Origin: SLRI01 sp942491185 | GTDB lineage: Bacteria; Pseudomonadota; Alphaproteobacteria; Geminicoccales; Geminicoccaceae | DNA: 64,000 nucleotides | Reading direction: 5' to 3' | NCBI GenBank assembly: GCA_942491185.1 | Contig: CALOAB010000015.1 | Span: forward strand, 1 to 64,000 | Part shown: in pieces, positions 49,955 through 58,554 of the stretch | Position numbering within the stretch: the stretch's first letter is position 1 | How the letters are laid out: each line of letters begins with the position of its first letter | Position numbers and translations under genes: made by a program | The notes under the pieces: generated by a model | Told to the model about the DNA's origin: nothing | The model's database searches: none | Seen by the model: the letters and a program-made list of their open reading frames with translations, nothing else

Positions 49955-49983
49955 ATCATGAATCGAGCGAGAGGTAAAATCAA
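49955..49983 (-). promoter_or_regulatory. candidate promoter of the glycan operon, with overlapping inverted repeat
   Basis: Read leftward, TTGATT (49983-49978) and CATGAT (49960-49955) are 17 bp apart in an AT-rich stretch, 79 bp before the GT2 start. An inverted repeat CTCGCT...AGCGAG (49948-49971) overlaps the -10 and spacer and could be an operator. Confidence 0.35.
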
Positions 49984-50001
49984 CCATTAATTGAATTCAT
50001 G

Positions 50002-50961
50002 TCAGGCAGCACGGCTCTCGACCTGTCGCTGGTCGCCGCCGAACGACGCCGCCAATCGGTCGAACCGGGCCCGCTGTGCGTCCGGATCGCAAAGCCCGGC
50101 CAAGGGCTCGGTGTTGAACCGCCGCCGCGGCTCCGGGCTCGGCTTCGGCGGATCGCTCGCCCGAATGGTGCAGGTGAGGCCGAGCCGCGGCCCGAGCTCC
50201 CGGGCCAGCCGATCGGCGAAAGCGGCCACCGTCTCGACATAGCCGCTCGGGTTCGAGCGACCGTCGGCCGGTGCCGCACCAATGCCCATGGCCAGCCTCG
50301 CATAGTGGTCGGCGATCAGCTCGACCGGCACGAAGTCGCGCAGCCGGTCTGGATGGTCGAGCAGCGGCGTTCGGCCGGCCTGCCATTCACGCACCAGATA
50401 GCCGACGAAGCCTGCGGATTGGCCGGGGCCGAAGGGGCTCGGGATGGTGACCTTGCGGCAGTCGATGCCGGCCGCCAACGCCGTGTGACCGATGATCAGC
50501 GAGGTCAGGGTCTTGGCCAGGCCATAGGCGCCGATCGCGCGCAACGGCCGGTCACCCTCGCCCTCGCCTGCCTCGAACACCGTGCCCGTATGGACGAGCC
50601 GCAGCAGACCACGCCGCACCATGCGCTCGAGCACCAGCTCGAGGCCAAACGTGTCGCTTCGGGCGGCATCGAGCGCGCGAAAATCCGGCCGGCGGAAATC
50701 GCCGACCTCGGCATGGTGCAGGCAGATCACCTCGAAGGGCACCGCCTCGTCGATCAGCTGCAAGAAGCCGGGGCTGCCGAACGGCCGGTCGAAGACGACC
50801 GCCGCCCGCCGCGCTACGGCCTCGATCCGCGCGCGGCGTGCCGGATCGTAGTGCTCTGGCCGACCCCGGCACACGGCCGTGACCTCGGCACCCTGGGCAG
50901 CCAGCGCCTTGGCGATCCAACAGCCGGTGAAGCTGCTGGCACCGGTGAGCAGCACCCGCAT
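50002..50961 (-). CDS. NAD-dependent epimerase/reductase (nucleotide-sugar)
   Basis: This 319-residue extended SDR has MRVLLTGASSFTGCWIAKAL, a TGTVFEAGE region for the catalytic Thr and YGLAKTLTSLI with the intact Tyr and Lys. It probably reduces or epimerises the 4-keto group of a CDP- or dTDP-deoxysugar. Its ATG shares an A with the stop of the 3,5-epimerase-like gene. It is the last gene of the four-gene nucleotide-sugar operon. Confidence 0.85.
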   Translation of the reverse strand: MRVLLTGASSFTGCWIAKALAAQGAEVTAVCRGRPEHYDPARRARIEAVARRAAVVFDRPFGSPGFLQLIDEAVPFEVICLHHAEVGDFRRPDFRALDAARSDTFGLELVLERMVRRGLLRLVHTGTVFEAGEGEGDRPLRAIGAYGLAKTLTSLIIGHTALAAGIDCRKVTIPSPFGPGQSAGFVGYLVREWQAGRTPLLDHPDRLRDFVPVELIADHYARLAMGIGAAPADGRSNPSGYVETVAAFADRLARELGPRLGLTCTIRASDPPKPSPEPRRRFNTEPLAGLCDPDAQRARFDRLAASFGGDQRQVESRAA

Positions 50962-51524
50962 CAAGCAGCACCGCGAAGGGCCGGAGCGAGCCGGTCCATA
51001 GTAAACGGCGCATGGCTGCGATCCTTGGCCGAAATCACCTTCGGCGGATGCGGCCAGGCAATGTTGAAGGCTGGATCGTCGAAGCGAAAGCCGCGCTCGG
51101 CCGCAGCGTCGTAGGGTGACGTGACCAGATAGGCCAGGAGCACATCGGGCGTGAGCGTGAGGATGCCGTGCGCGAAGCCCTCGGGCACGACCAGCACCCG
51201 GCCGTTCTCGGCCGAGAGCTCGAAGCCCTGCCAGCCGAGGAAGCTCGGGCTCGCCGGACGAAGATCGACGATGACGTCGAAGAGCCGACCCTCGAGGCAC
51301 TGCACGACCTTGGTCTCGGCACTGGCGCCGAGCTGCAGATGCAGGCCGCGCAGCGTATGGATGCTGCGGCTATGCGAAAGATTGGCCTGGGCGACGTCGG
51401 CCACGATGCCGGCCTTTGCCAGACTCGCCCGGCAAAAGATGCGGGCGAAGGCACCCCGCTCGTCGAGATGGCGGGTCTGCTCGAAGAGTGCTGCCGCGCC
51501 CAGCGGTCGATCAATCAGCCGCAT
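50961..51524 (-). CDS. dTDP-4-dehydrorhamnose 3,5-epimerase-like protein
   Basis: The 187-residue cupin has RGLHLQ (catalytic His), VPEGFAHGIL and DDPAFNIAWP, which carries the Asp of the family. In this operon, next to a cytidylyltransferase, the substrate is probably a CDP-4-keto-6-deoxy-sugar rather than dTDP. The ATG at 51524 is chosen since GGAGG lies 7 nt before it; a GTG 6 bp upstream is less likely. Confidence 0.88.
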   Translation of the reverse strand: MRLIDRPLGAAALFEQTRHLDERGAFARIFCRASLAKAGIVADVAQANLSHSRSIHTLRGLHLQLGASAETKVVQCLEGRLFDVIVDLRPASPSFLGWQGFELSAENGRVLVVPEGFAHGILTLTPDVLLAYLVTSPYDAAAERGFRFDDPAFNIAWPHPPKVISAKDRSHAPFTMDRLAPALRGAA

Positions 51525-52413
51525 CGTCACGCCTCCGGCTCGCCGGCAAACCCATCCCGGCGGCTGCCCCGCTGTGGTGCCCGTCGACCGCCCTGTCGGT
51601 GACCGCGGCGGGCGCGCCCAGCCACGGCGTGGCGCCGGTCTCGTAGAGCGCGCTGAGCCGGTCGCGATCGCTCACCGTATCGATGCACGACCAGAAACCC
51701 TGGTGGTGGAAGAGCTTGAGCTGGCCGTCGCGAGCCAGGCGCTGCAACGGCTCGCGCTCCAGCACACAGCCATCGGCATCGTCCAGATAGTGGAGAAACT
51801 CGCGGCGAAAGAAGAAGAACCCGCCATTGATCCAGGCGGCCTCGGTGAGCGGCTTCTCGGCAAAGCCCCTGACGTCGCCATCGGCGAGGTCGAAGCAGCC
51901 GAACTGCGAGGGCGGGTTGACGGCGAGCCCGGTGCCGAGCTGCTCATGATCCAGATGAAAGCCGAACTCCGCACCGAGATCGGCGTCGGTCAGCCCGTCG
52001 CCATAGGTGACACCGAAATGGCCGTGGTCACCGAGATACCGCGCCGCCGCGCGCGCGATCCGCGCCCCGGTCATGGCGTGCTGGCCGGTGTGTGCTACCG
52101 TGACCTGCCAGTCGGGCGTGCCGGAGGATTGATGGTACCAGATCTCGTGGGTCGCAAGGTCGACCGTGAAGTCGTTGGCGATCCCTGGATAATCCATGAA
52201 ATAGCTGCTGACGACGTCGTGCCGGTGGCCGGTGCAGAGGATGAAGCGGCGAAAGCCGAAGCGCCGGTAGGAGCGCATGATATGGGTGACGATCGGCTGA
52301 TCGCCGATCTCGACCAGCGGCTTCGGCCGGTTGCCGGCAGCACTGCCGAGCCGCGTGCCGAGGCCGCCGCAGAGGATGAAGATCGGGACGTGCTCAGGCA
52401 AGGGTGGCGGCAT
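51511..52413 (-). CDS. rfbF: glucose-1-phosphate cytidylyltransferase-like protein
   Basis: The 300-residue nucleotidyltransferase has LCGGLGTRLGSAAGNRPKPLVEIG, the signature of the family, GVTYGDGLTDADLG and a product-site region ending TVSDRDRLSALY. It matches RfbF, which makes CDP-glucose from CTP and glucose-1-phosphate, the first step to CDP-6-deoxysugars. Its 3' end overlaps the next gene's start by 14 bp. Confidence 0.87.
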   Translation of the reverse strand: MPPPLPEHVPIFILCGGLGTRLGSAAGNRPKPLVEIGDQPIVTHIMRSYRRFGFRRFILCTGHRHDVVSSYFMDYPGIANDFTVDLATHEIWYHQSSGTPDWQVTVAHTGQHAMTGARIARAAARYLGDHGHFGVTYGDGLTDADLGAEFGFHLDHEQLGTGLAVNPPSQFGCFDLADGDVRGFAEKPLTEAAWINGGFFFFRREFLHYLDDADGCVLEREPLQRLARDGQLKLFHHQGFWSCIDTVSDRDRLSALYETGATPWLGAPAAVTDRAVDGHHSGAAAGMGLPASRRRDDAAD

Positions 52414-53641
52414 GGCTCGCTTTCCGCTGCGGCATGGTCATGGGCAGACGCCCAAGGCCATGATCGAGATTGGATTTGCGGTCGGGACCGACCGCCAGCT
52501 CCGGCGTCGTCGCCGACAACGCCCTGAACCGCGCGATCTGCTCGGCGATGAAGCCCGTGTCGGCCGTGGCCTCGAGCTGGCGGTAGCCATCGGCGGTCCA
52601 GTCGAGCGCCATCTCCGGCGCGAGCATTGGCCGCCAGCCGAGCGCCTCGGCGAGTGCCCGGCCATCCAGCCGGTTGGCGTTCGAGAGCTTCGCGGACGGT
52701 GGCAATAGTGTCCCGGGAGCGGCAAGACGCGGCGGCGATGCCGCGTTGGGCGGTGGCCGCCCGTCCGCCGGCGAAGCACCACCCAATCGCGCACGCAACC
52801 GCTCGGCAATCCGCGACAGCGGCCAGGCGTCGCTCGGTTCCGGCGCCAGATTCCAAGCCCGGGCAAGGTGTTGCGGGCGACGGGCGAGCGCCTGGGCGAG
52901 CAGCAGGGTGGCGTGCAGCGCATCGAGGACGTGCAGGAAAGGCGGGCAGAAGCTCGGGTCGGCAAGCGCCAGCGGTCGCGCTGCAGCGATCGCGCGAACG
53001 AGCTCCGGCACCACCCGGCCCGATGTGAAGTCGCCGCCACCGACCAGCATGCAAGCGCGCAGGCTGGCGAGGCCGATCCCGTCCTCGCCGGAGAGGTAGC
53101 ACTGGCGGTAGGCCTGAACGATCAGCTCGGCGCAGGCGAGGCTCGCGGCCTGTGGTGTCGGCGCGCCCAGGGGATCACTCTCCCGCCTGGGTGCTGCCGC
53201 CGGCCGATAGACGCTGTCGCTGGTGACGACCAGCGCAGCGCGCAGGCGAGGCACGCGACGGGCCGCCTCGAGCAGATTGAGCGTGCCGGCAGCGATGCTG
53301 TCGAACTGCTCGAGCGGCCGCTTGAGGTCGCCGCCCGCGACAGCACTGTCCGCTGGCAGATGGATGATCACCTCCGGCGCCAACGCCTCGACCGTCTGCG
53401 CCACCCGGGCGCGGTCGCGCAAATCGAGGTCGTGGCTGTCGATCGACCGCTCGAGCCCGCTGAACATGCTCAATGCCGGCGTTGCGGCGAGGTTGGGCGA
53501 GAGACCAACGGCATCCGCGCCCAACTCTCTCAACCAGTAGGCGATCCACGTACCCAGAAAGCCTGTATGATTGGTCACGACGACCCGGCGATTCAGCCAG
53601 AAGGTCGGGTCTATGCTGGAATGTTCGTTCTTTTCTAGCAT
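52394..53641 (-). CDS. CDP-glucose 4,6-dehydratase-like protein lacking canonical catalytic residues
   Basis: The 415-residue extended SDR has the RfbG-type nucleotide-binding motif VTNHTGFLGTWIAYWL and the helix CAELIVQAYRQCYL. Where family members have SDK-x-Y and Y-x-x-x-K, it has SDSVYRP and PQAASLACAE, so the active-site Tyr and both Lys appear to be replaced by Gln, Leu and Ser. The gene is first in the operon with rfbF, a 3,5-epimerase-like gene and a reductase-like gene. It may be an inactive paralogue, a binding partner or an enzyme with another chemistry. GAGGCC lies before the ATG. It is otherwise full length. Confidence 0.8.
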   Translation of the reverse strand: MLEKNEHSSIDPTFWLNRRVVVTNHTGFLGTWIAYWLRELGADAVGLSPNLAATPALSMFSGLERSIDSHDLDLRDRARVAQTVEALAPEVIIHLPADSAVAGGDLKRPLEQFDSIAAGTLNLLEAARRVPRLRAALVVTSDSVYRPAAAPRRESDPLGAPTPQAASLACAELIVQAYRQCYLSGEDGIGLASLRACMLVGGGDFTSGRVVPELVRAIAAARPLALADPSFCPPFLHVLDALHATLLLAQALARRPQHLARAWNLAPEPSDAWPLSRIAERLRARLGGASPADGRPPPNAASPPRLAAPGTLLPPSAKLSNANRLDGRALAEALGWRPMLAPEMALDWTADGYRQLEATADTGFIAEQIARFRALSATTPELAVGPDRKSNLDHGLGRLPMTMPQRKASHAATLA

Positions 53642-53761
53642 GTTGCGCGGCCTCGCTGAGCAGACAGCTGAATGCATCGAATTCAACCTAAGATTTAATT
53701 AAGTCAATTGCAACCTTTTGCTGGCGGGGTTTCCGTGCGCGCCGCTTCATGCATATTGCGG
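53642..53761. promoter_or_regulatory. AT-rich divergent intergenic region
   Basis: The region between the nucleotide-sugar operon and the HDAC-like gene includes the AT-rich TTTAATTAAGTCAATTG near 53694-53710, unlike its GC-rich surroundings. It probably holds the leftward operon promoter, although no hexamer pair is convincing. Confidence 0.4.
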
Positions 53762-54673
53762 ATGATGCAGCCGCTCATCGTGCACCATTCGGCCTATGTC
53801 GCCCCGTTGCCCGCCGGGCATCGCTTTCCGATGCCGAAATTCGGCGCGCTGTTCCGCCAACTGGTGAGCCGTGGGCTCGCGCCTGAAGCGTCGCGGCAGG
53901 TGCCGACCTCGGCCAGCCCCGGCATGCTCCGTCATGCGCACGATGCGGCCTATGTCGCGGCCGTGATCGGCCGGCGGCTACCACCCGATGCAATCCGCCG
54001 CCTCGGCCTGCCGCTCTCAGCCGAGGTCGTGACCCGGGCCCGGGCGGCCACGGCCGGAACGCTGCTCACCGCCCGCCTCGCCCTCGATCACGGTCTCGCC
54101 TGCAACACCGCCGGCGGCAGTCACCACGCGTTTGCCGATTGCGGTGCCGGCTTTTGCGTCTTCAACGATGTCGCGGTGGCCGCCAGGGTGCTGCTCGACG
54201 AGGGTGCGGTGCGCCGCGTCCTGGTGATCGATCTCGACGTGCATCAGGGCGACGGCACCGCTGCGATCTGCGGGCGCGACGCCCGGATCGTCACGCTCTC
54301 GGTGCATTGCCGGACCAATTTCCCGGCGCGCAAGCAGCAGAGCACGCGGGACGTGGCGCTCGATCCGGATGTCGGCGACCGGGACTATCTGGCGATCGTT
54401 GGCCCACTGATCGAGGGCATGCTCGACCGGCACGCGCCCGACCTCGTCTTCTACAATGCCGGCGTCGACCCGCACAAGGACGACCGCCTGGGTCGCCTGG
54501 CGCTCAGCGATCAGGGGCTTGCCGACCGCGAGGCATTGGTCCTCGACGCCTGCCGCCGGCGCGGCCTGCCGCTCGCTGTGGTGGTCGGCGGCGGCTATGC
54601 GCTCGATGTCGAGGTGGTGGCCGCCCGGCACGCCATCCTGCACAGCGTCGCGGCGGATCTCGCCGCCTGGTGA
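53762..54673 (+). CDS. histone deacetylase-family hydrolase
   Basis: The 303-residue arginase-like fold protein has GGSHHAFADCGAGFCVFND (catalytic His pair), VLVIDLDVHQGDGTA and YNAGVDPHKDDRLGRL (zinc ligands Asp, His, Asp). Bacterial members deacetylate acetoin-related proteins, polyamines or other acetyl amines. The substrate is unknown. Two adjacent ATGs (53762, 53765) are possible starts. Confidence 0.88.
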   Translation: MMQPLIVHHSAYVAPLPAGHRFPMPKFGALFRQLVSRGLAPEASRQVPTSASPGMLRHAHDAAYVAAVIGRRLPPDAIRRLGLPLSAEVVTRARAATAGTLLTARLALDHGLACNTAGGSHHAFADCGAGFCVFNDVAVAARVLLDEGAVRRVLVIDLDVHQGDGTAAICGRDARIVTLSVHCRTNFPARKQQSTRDVALDPDVGDRDYLAIVGPLIEGMLDRHAPDLVFYNAGVDPHKDDRLGRLALSDQGLADREALVLDACRRRGLPLAVVVGGGYALDVEVVAARHAILHSVAADLAAW

Positions 54674-54679
54674 CGCCCC

Positions 54680-56092
54680 TCAGTCGGTCAGGCTCACGAC
54701 TTTGCCGGGGTTGAGGATGTTGTGCGGATCGAGCGCCCGCTTGATCGTGCGCATCACGTCGATCGCGCCCCCGTGCTCGCGCTCGAGGCTTGCGATCTTG
54801 CCGAAGCCGACACCGTGCTCGCCGGTGCAGGTGCCGCCCACTGCGATAGCCCGCTCGATCATCCGTGCATTGACGGCCTTGGCGCGGGCGAGCTCGTCCT
54901 GATTGCCGGGCTCGAGCAGGAAGAGCAGGTGAAAGTTGCCATCACCGACATGGCCGACCAGCGGCGCCAGGAGGCCGCTCTCCGCAAGGTCTCGTTCCGC
55001 CTCGGTGATGCAGCCAGCCAACTCGGAGATCGGCACGCAGACATCGGTCGCCCAGCCCCGGCAGCCGGGCTTCAAGGCCAAGGCCGCATAATAGGCGTCG
55101 TGACGCGCCCGCCACAGCCGGTTGCGCGCCTCAGCCTCGGTCGACCACTGAAAGCCTGAGCCGCCATGCTCGTTGGCGATGGATTCGACGGCCTCGGCCT
55201 GCTCGCGGACACCAGCAGCACTGCCGTGGAACTCCAGGAAGAGGGTCGGTGCCTCTGCCAGCCCCTCGAGCTTCGAGTAGCCGATGCAGCCGCGCATCTG
55301 CACCGCATCCAAGAGCTCGACCCGCGCGATCGGGATGCCGGACTGGATGGTCAGCATGACCGTCTCGACCGCCGCCCTGACGCTCGGAAAGGTGACCACC
55401 GCAGCCGAGATGGCCTCGGGCCTGCCGAACAGGCGCAGCCGCAGCTCGGTGATGATGCCGAGCGTGCCTTCCGAGCCGATCAGCAGCCGCGTCAGGTCGT
55501 AGCCGGCAGCGCTCTTGCGGGCCCGCCCGCCGGTCCGCACGATCTGCCCATCGGCCATCACCGCCGTCAGGCCCAAGACGACGTCGCGCATCGTCCCGTA
55601 GCGAACCGCATTGGTGCCGGACGCACGCGTCGCCGCCATGCCGCCGAGGCTGGCGTCGGCACCAGGATCGACCGGGAAGAACAAGCCGGTATGGCGCAGC
55701 TCGTCATTGAGCTGACGACGCCGCACACCCGCCTCGACCAGGCAGTCGAGATCCCCCTCCGAAACCTCGAGAACCCGGTTCATCTCGGAAAGATCGAGAC
55801 AAATCCCGCCTTCGAGCGCCGCCACATGCCCCTCGAGCGAGGTGCCGGCGCCGAACGCCACGATCGGCAGTCGCGCCGCTGCACAGGCGGTCACGATCCG
55901 CGCCACCTCCGCGGTCGAATGAGGGATCGCCACGGCGTCGGGCGACACCCCGTCATAGGGCCCCTCGCCGCGGCCATGCTGCTCGCAGATCGTGCGGTTG
56001 GTGATCAGCCGCTCGCCGAGCCAGCTCTTCAGCTCATCGACCACAGGCTGCGCCTGGCCGGGCTCGCCACGCCGCGCCATTGCCAAAGCCAT
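54680..56092 (-). CDS. FAD-binding oxidase, GlcD/D-lactate dehydrogenase-like
   Basis: The 470-residue flavoprotein has an FAD-binding PCMH domain (IVAFGAGTSLEGHVAALEGG, VDPGADASLGGMAATRASG, GSEGTLGIITELRLRL) and a C-terminal FAD-oxidase domain (GHVGDGNFHLLFLLEPG, CTGEHGVGFGKIASLEREHG). These fit glycolate oxidase GlcD and cytochrome-linked D-lactate dehydrogenases. It is convergent with the HDAC-like gene, 6 bp apart. Confidence 0.88.
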   Translation of the reverse strand: MALAMARRGEPGQAQPVVDELKSWLGERLITNRTICEQHGRGEGPYDGVSPDAVAIPHSTAEVARIVTACAAARLPIVAFGAGTSLEGHVAALEGGICLDLSEMNRVLEVSEGDLDCLVEAGVRRRQLNDELRHTGLFFPVDPGADASLGGMAATRASGTNAVRYGTMRDVVLGLTAVMADGQIVRTGGRARKSAAGYDLTRLLIGSEGTLGIITELRLRLFGRPEAISAAVVTFPSVRAAVETVMLTIQSGIPIARVELLDAVQMRGCIGYSKLEGLAEAPTLFLEFHGSAAGVREQAEAVESIANEHGGSGFQWSTEAEARNRLWRARHDAYYAALALKPGCRGWATDVCVPISELAGCITEAERDLAESGLLAPLVGHVGDGNFHLLFLLEPGNQDELARAKAVNARMIERAIAVGGTCTGEHGVGFGKIASLEREHGGAIDVMRTIKRALDPHNILNPGKVVSLTD

Positions 56093-56443
56093 CTACGCCT
56101 CCCCCTCATTGCCACCGCCACGGCTGCTCGACCAGACGTCGGCGATGGCGCTCGATGCCGGAAGACCAGGGCAGGACTTCCGTTCGGCCGGCGCCGACCA
56201 CCACAAGCCAAAGAGTCCTCACTGATCGGAGCCGCTGCTGTCAAGCTGCGGTCCGCAGCCGAGGTCGGCTTCGGGCCGACCGTCAACCATCAGCCTTGAC
56301 AACGCCGCCAGAGCTGTTCGGACGGATTTCGAGCCAAACGCCTGGCCCCGGGGCGAGAATTGCTGCGGCTTGGTGCGGCGCGCGTTGACGGCGCACCACC
56401 TTACCGCCATTTTCCGCGCTTCCCCGAACTGGACGCCCAAGCG
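56093..56443. promoter_or_regulatory. divergent intergenic region upstream of argD
   Basis: This 351-bp gap between the flavoenzyme gene and argD has no gene. A TTGACA at 56296-56301 on the plus strand could be a -35 element for the arg operon, but no good -10 follows at 16-18 bp. Confidence 0.3.
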
Positions 56444-57631
56444 ATGAGCCCGAACGCCGCGATTCCCTCGTTGATGCCCACCTATGGCCGGATCGACCTC
56501 AGTTTCGAGCGTGGCGAGGGGGCCTGGCTCTACACGCATGACGGCCGCCGCTTTCTCGACTTCACCAGCGGCGTCGCGGTCAACGGGCTCGGCCATTGCC
56601 ATCCGCATCTGGTCAGCACGCTGCAGAAGCAGGCGGCCAAGCTCTGGCATGCCTCCAATCTCTTCCGCATCGACGAGCTGGAGCGCCTCGCCGACCGGCT
56701 GGTGGCGCATTCATTTGCGGAGACGGTGTTCGTCTGCAACTCCGGCGCCGAAGCGATGGAAGCCTGCATCAAGGTGGCGAGGCGCTTCCAGTTCTGCCGC
56801 GGCCAGCCCGAGCGCAATCGGATCATCACCTTCGAAGGCGGCTTTCACGGCCGCACCATGGCGACCATCTCGGCCGCCGGCGGCCATCGTCTGACCGAGG
56901 GCTTCGCGCCGCTGCTCGACGGCTTCGACCATGTCCCGTTCGGTGATCACGACGCGCTGGAGGCGGCCGTCACCGAGCAGACGGCAGCGATCATGATCGA
57001 GCCGGTCATGGGCGAAGGAGGTGCCCGGCCGATACCAAAGGTCTGCCTGGAAGGCCTCCGGGCACTCTGCGACCGGCATGACATCCTGCTGATCTTCGAC
57101 GAGGTGCAGAGCGGCATGGGCCGCACCGGCCACCTCTTCGCGCACCAGGCCTTCGGCGTCACGCCAGACATCATGGGGCTGGCGAAGGGACTCGGCGGCG
57201 GCTTTCCCATCGGCGCCTGCCTGGCCACGGCGCGCGCCGCATCGGGCATGACGCCCGGGACCCACGGCTCGACCTTCGGCGGCAATCCGCTGGCCTCGGC
57301 GGTCGCCAGCGCCGTGCTCGACGTCATGCTGGAAGATGGCTTCCTCGCGGGCGTGGTCGAGCGCGGCCGCTACATGCGCGAGCAGGCCGAAACCGTGGTC
57401 GAGCGCCATCCGCACGTCTTCGAGCTGGCCCGCGGTGCCGGAATGCTGCTCGGCCTCAAGGTGCTGGGCAACAATGTCGAGGTGGTGACGGGCCTGCGCG
57501 GCCATGGCCTGCTCACCGCACCGGCCGCCGACAACATCGTTCGGCTGCTGCCGCCGCTGACCATATCCGTGAGCGAGATCGACACCGCGATCGAAGCGAT
57601 CGAGGCCTATTGCGCGGAGCAGGCAGCGTGA
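56444..57631 (+). CDS. argD: acetylornithine aminotransferase
   Basis: The 395-residue class III PLP enzyme makes N-acetylornithine. It has FLDFTSGVAVNGLGHCHPHL, CNSGAEAMEACIKVAR, FHGRTMATISA, IFDEVQSGMGRTG and GLAKGLGGGFPIG, which carries the PLP Lys. The ATG at 56444 begins at MSPNAAIPSLMPTYGR, just before the conserved YGR. The stop overlaps the argF start by GTGA. Confidence 0.95.
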   Translation: MSPNAAIPSLMPTYGRIDLSFERGEGAWLYTHDGRRFLDFTSGVAVNGLGHCHPHLVSTLQKQAAKLWHASNLFRIDELERLADRLVAHSFAETVFVCNSGAEAMEACIKVARRFQFCRGQPERNRIITFEGGFHGRTMATISAAGGHRLTEGFAPLLDGFDHVPFGDHDALEAAVTEQTAAIMIEPVMGEGGARPIPKVCLEGLRALCDRHDILLIFDEVQSGMGRTGHLFAHQAFGVTPDIMGLAKGLGGGFPIGACLATARAASGMTPGTHGSTFGGNPLASAVASAVLDVMLEDGFLAGVVERGRYMREQAETVVERHPHVFELARGAGMLLGLKVLGNNVEVVTGLRGHGLLTAPAADNIVRLLPPLTISVSEIDTAIEAIEAYCAEQAA

Positions 57632-58545
57632 CCGGGGTCCGGAATTTCCTCGACCTCGCCGACCTGGACGCCGCCGTCTTGCGCACGATCGTCGACAGTG
57701 CCCAGGCGATGAAGCAGGCGTCGAAGACGGGCAGCGCCAGTGCCCGGCCGCTCGCCGGCAAGACCGTGGCCCTGCTCTTCGAGAAGCCATCGACGCGAAC
57801 CCGCGTCTCCTTCGAGGTCGGCATCGGCCAGCTCGGCGGCCAGGCGGTGGTGCTCAAGAGCAGCGACATGCAGCTCGACCGCGGCGAGACGGTGGCCGAC
57901 ACGGCAGCCGTGCTGTCGCGCTACGTCGATGCCATCATGATCCGCACCGACGCGCACGAGAAGCTGCTGGAGCTCGCCCGGCACGCCACCGTTCCGGTGA
58001 TCAACGGGCTGACCGATGCCTCGCATCCCTGCCAGATCATGGCCGATATCCAGACCTTCGAGGAGCACAAGGGTCCGATCCGGGGCAAGAAGCTCGCCTG
58101 GTCGGGCGACGGCAACAACGTGGTGACCTCGTTCATCCACGCTGCCGTCCGCTTCGACTTCACGCTCGCCATCGCCTGCCCGCCCGAGCTGCCGCCGGAT
58201 GCCAAGGCGCTGGAATGGGCAGCGGCGCATCAGGGCCGGATCGAGGTGACCGATGATGCGCGAGCAGCGGTCGCCGGTGCCGATGCGGTGATCACCGACA
58301 CCCGCGTCTCGATGGGCGACAGCGACGCCGAGCGCCGGCATCGGCTGCTCGAGCCCTTCACCGTCGACGAGCAGCTGATGGCCGCCGCCAATCCGGGCGC
58401 CATCTTCATGCACTGCCTGCCGGCGCATCGCGACGAGGAGGTGACCACCTCGGTGATCGACGGCCCGGCCAGTGTCGTCCTGGACGAGGCGGAAAACCGC
58501 CTGCACGCGCAAAAAGCCATTCTCGCCTGGTGCCTCGGTGGGTAG
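57628..58545 (+). CDS. argF: ornithine carbamoyltransferase
   Basis: ArgF makes citrulline from ornithine and carbamoyl phosphate. The 305-residue protein has FEKPSTRTRVSFEVG, the carbamoyl-phosphate site, DASHPCQIMAD, DTRVSMGDSD in place of the usual D-x-W-x-SMG, and MHCLPAHR. The GTG start overlaps the argD stop, implying coupling. The change of Trp to Arg in the ornithine loop is unusual but common enough in the family to keep the assignment. Confidence 0.95.
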   Translation: MTGVRNFLDLADLDAAVLRTIVDSAQAMKQASKTGSASARPLAGKTVALLFEKPSTRTRVSFEVGIGQLGGQAVVLKSSDMQLDRGETVADTAAVLSRYVDAIMIRTDAHEKLLELARHATVPVINGLTDASHPCQIMADIQTFEEHKGPIRGKKLAWSGDGNNVVTSFIHAAVRFDFTLAIACPPELPPDAKALEWAAAHQGRIEVTDDARAAVAGADAVITDTRVSMGDSDAERRHRLLEPFTVDEQLMAAANPGAIFMHCLPAHRDEEVTTSVIDGPASVVLDEAENRLHAQKAILAWCLGG

Positions 58546-58554
58546 CGTCGGTCC

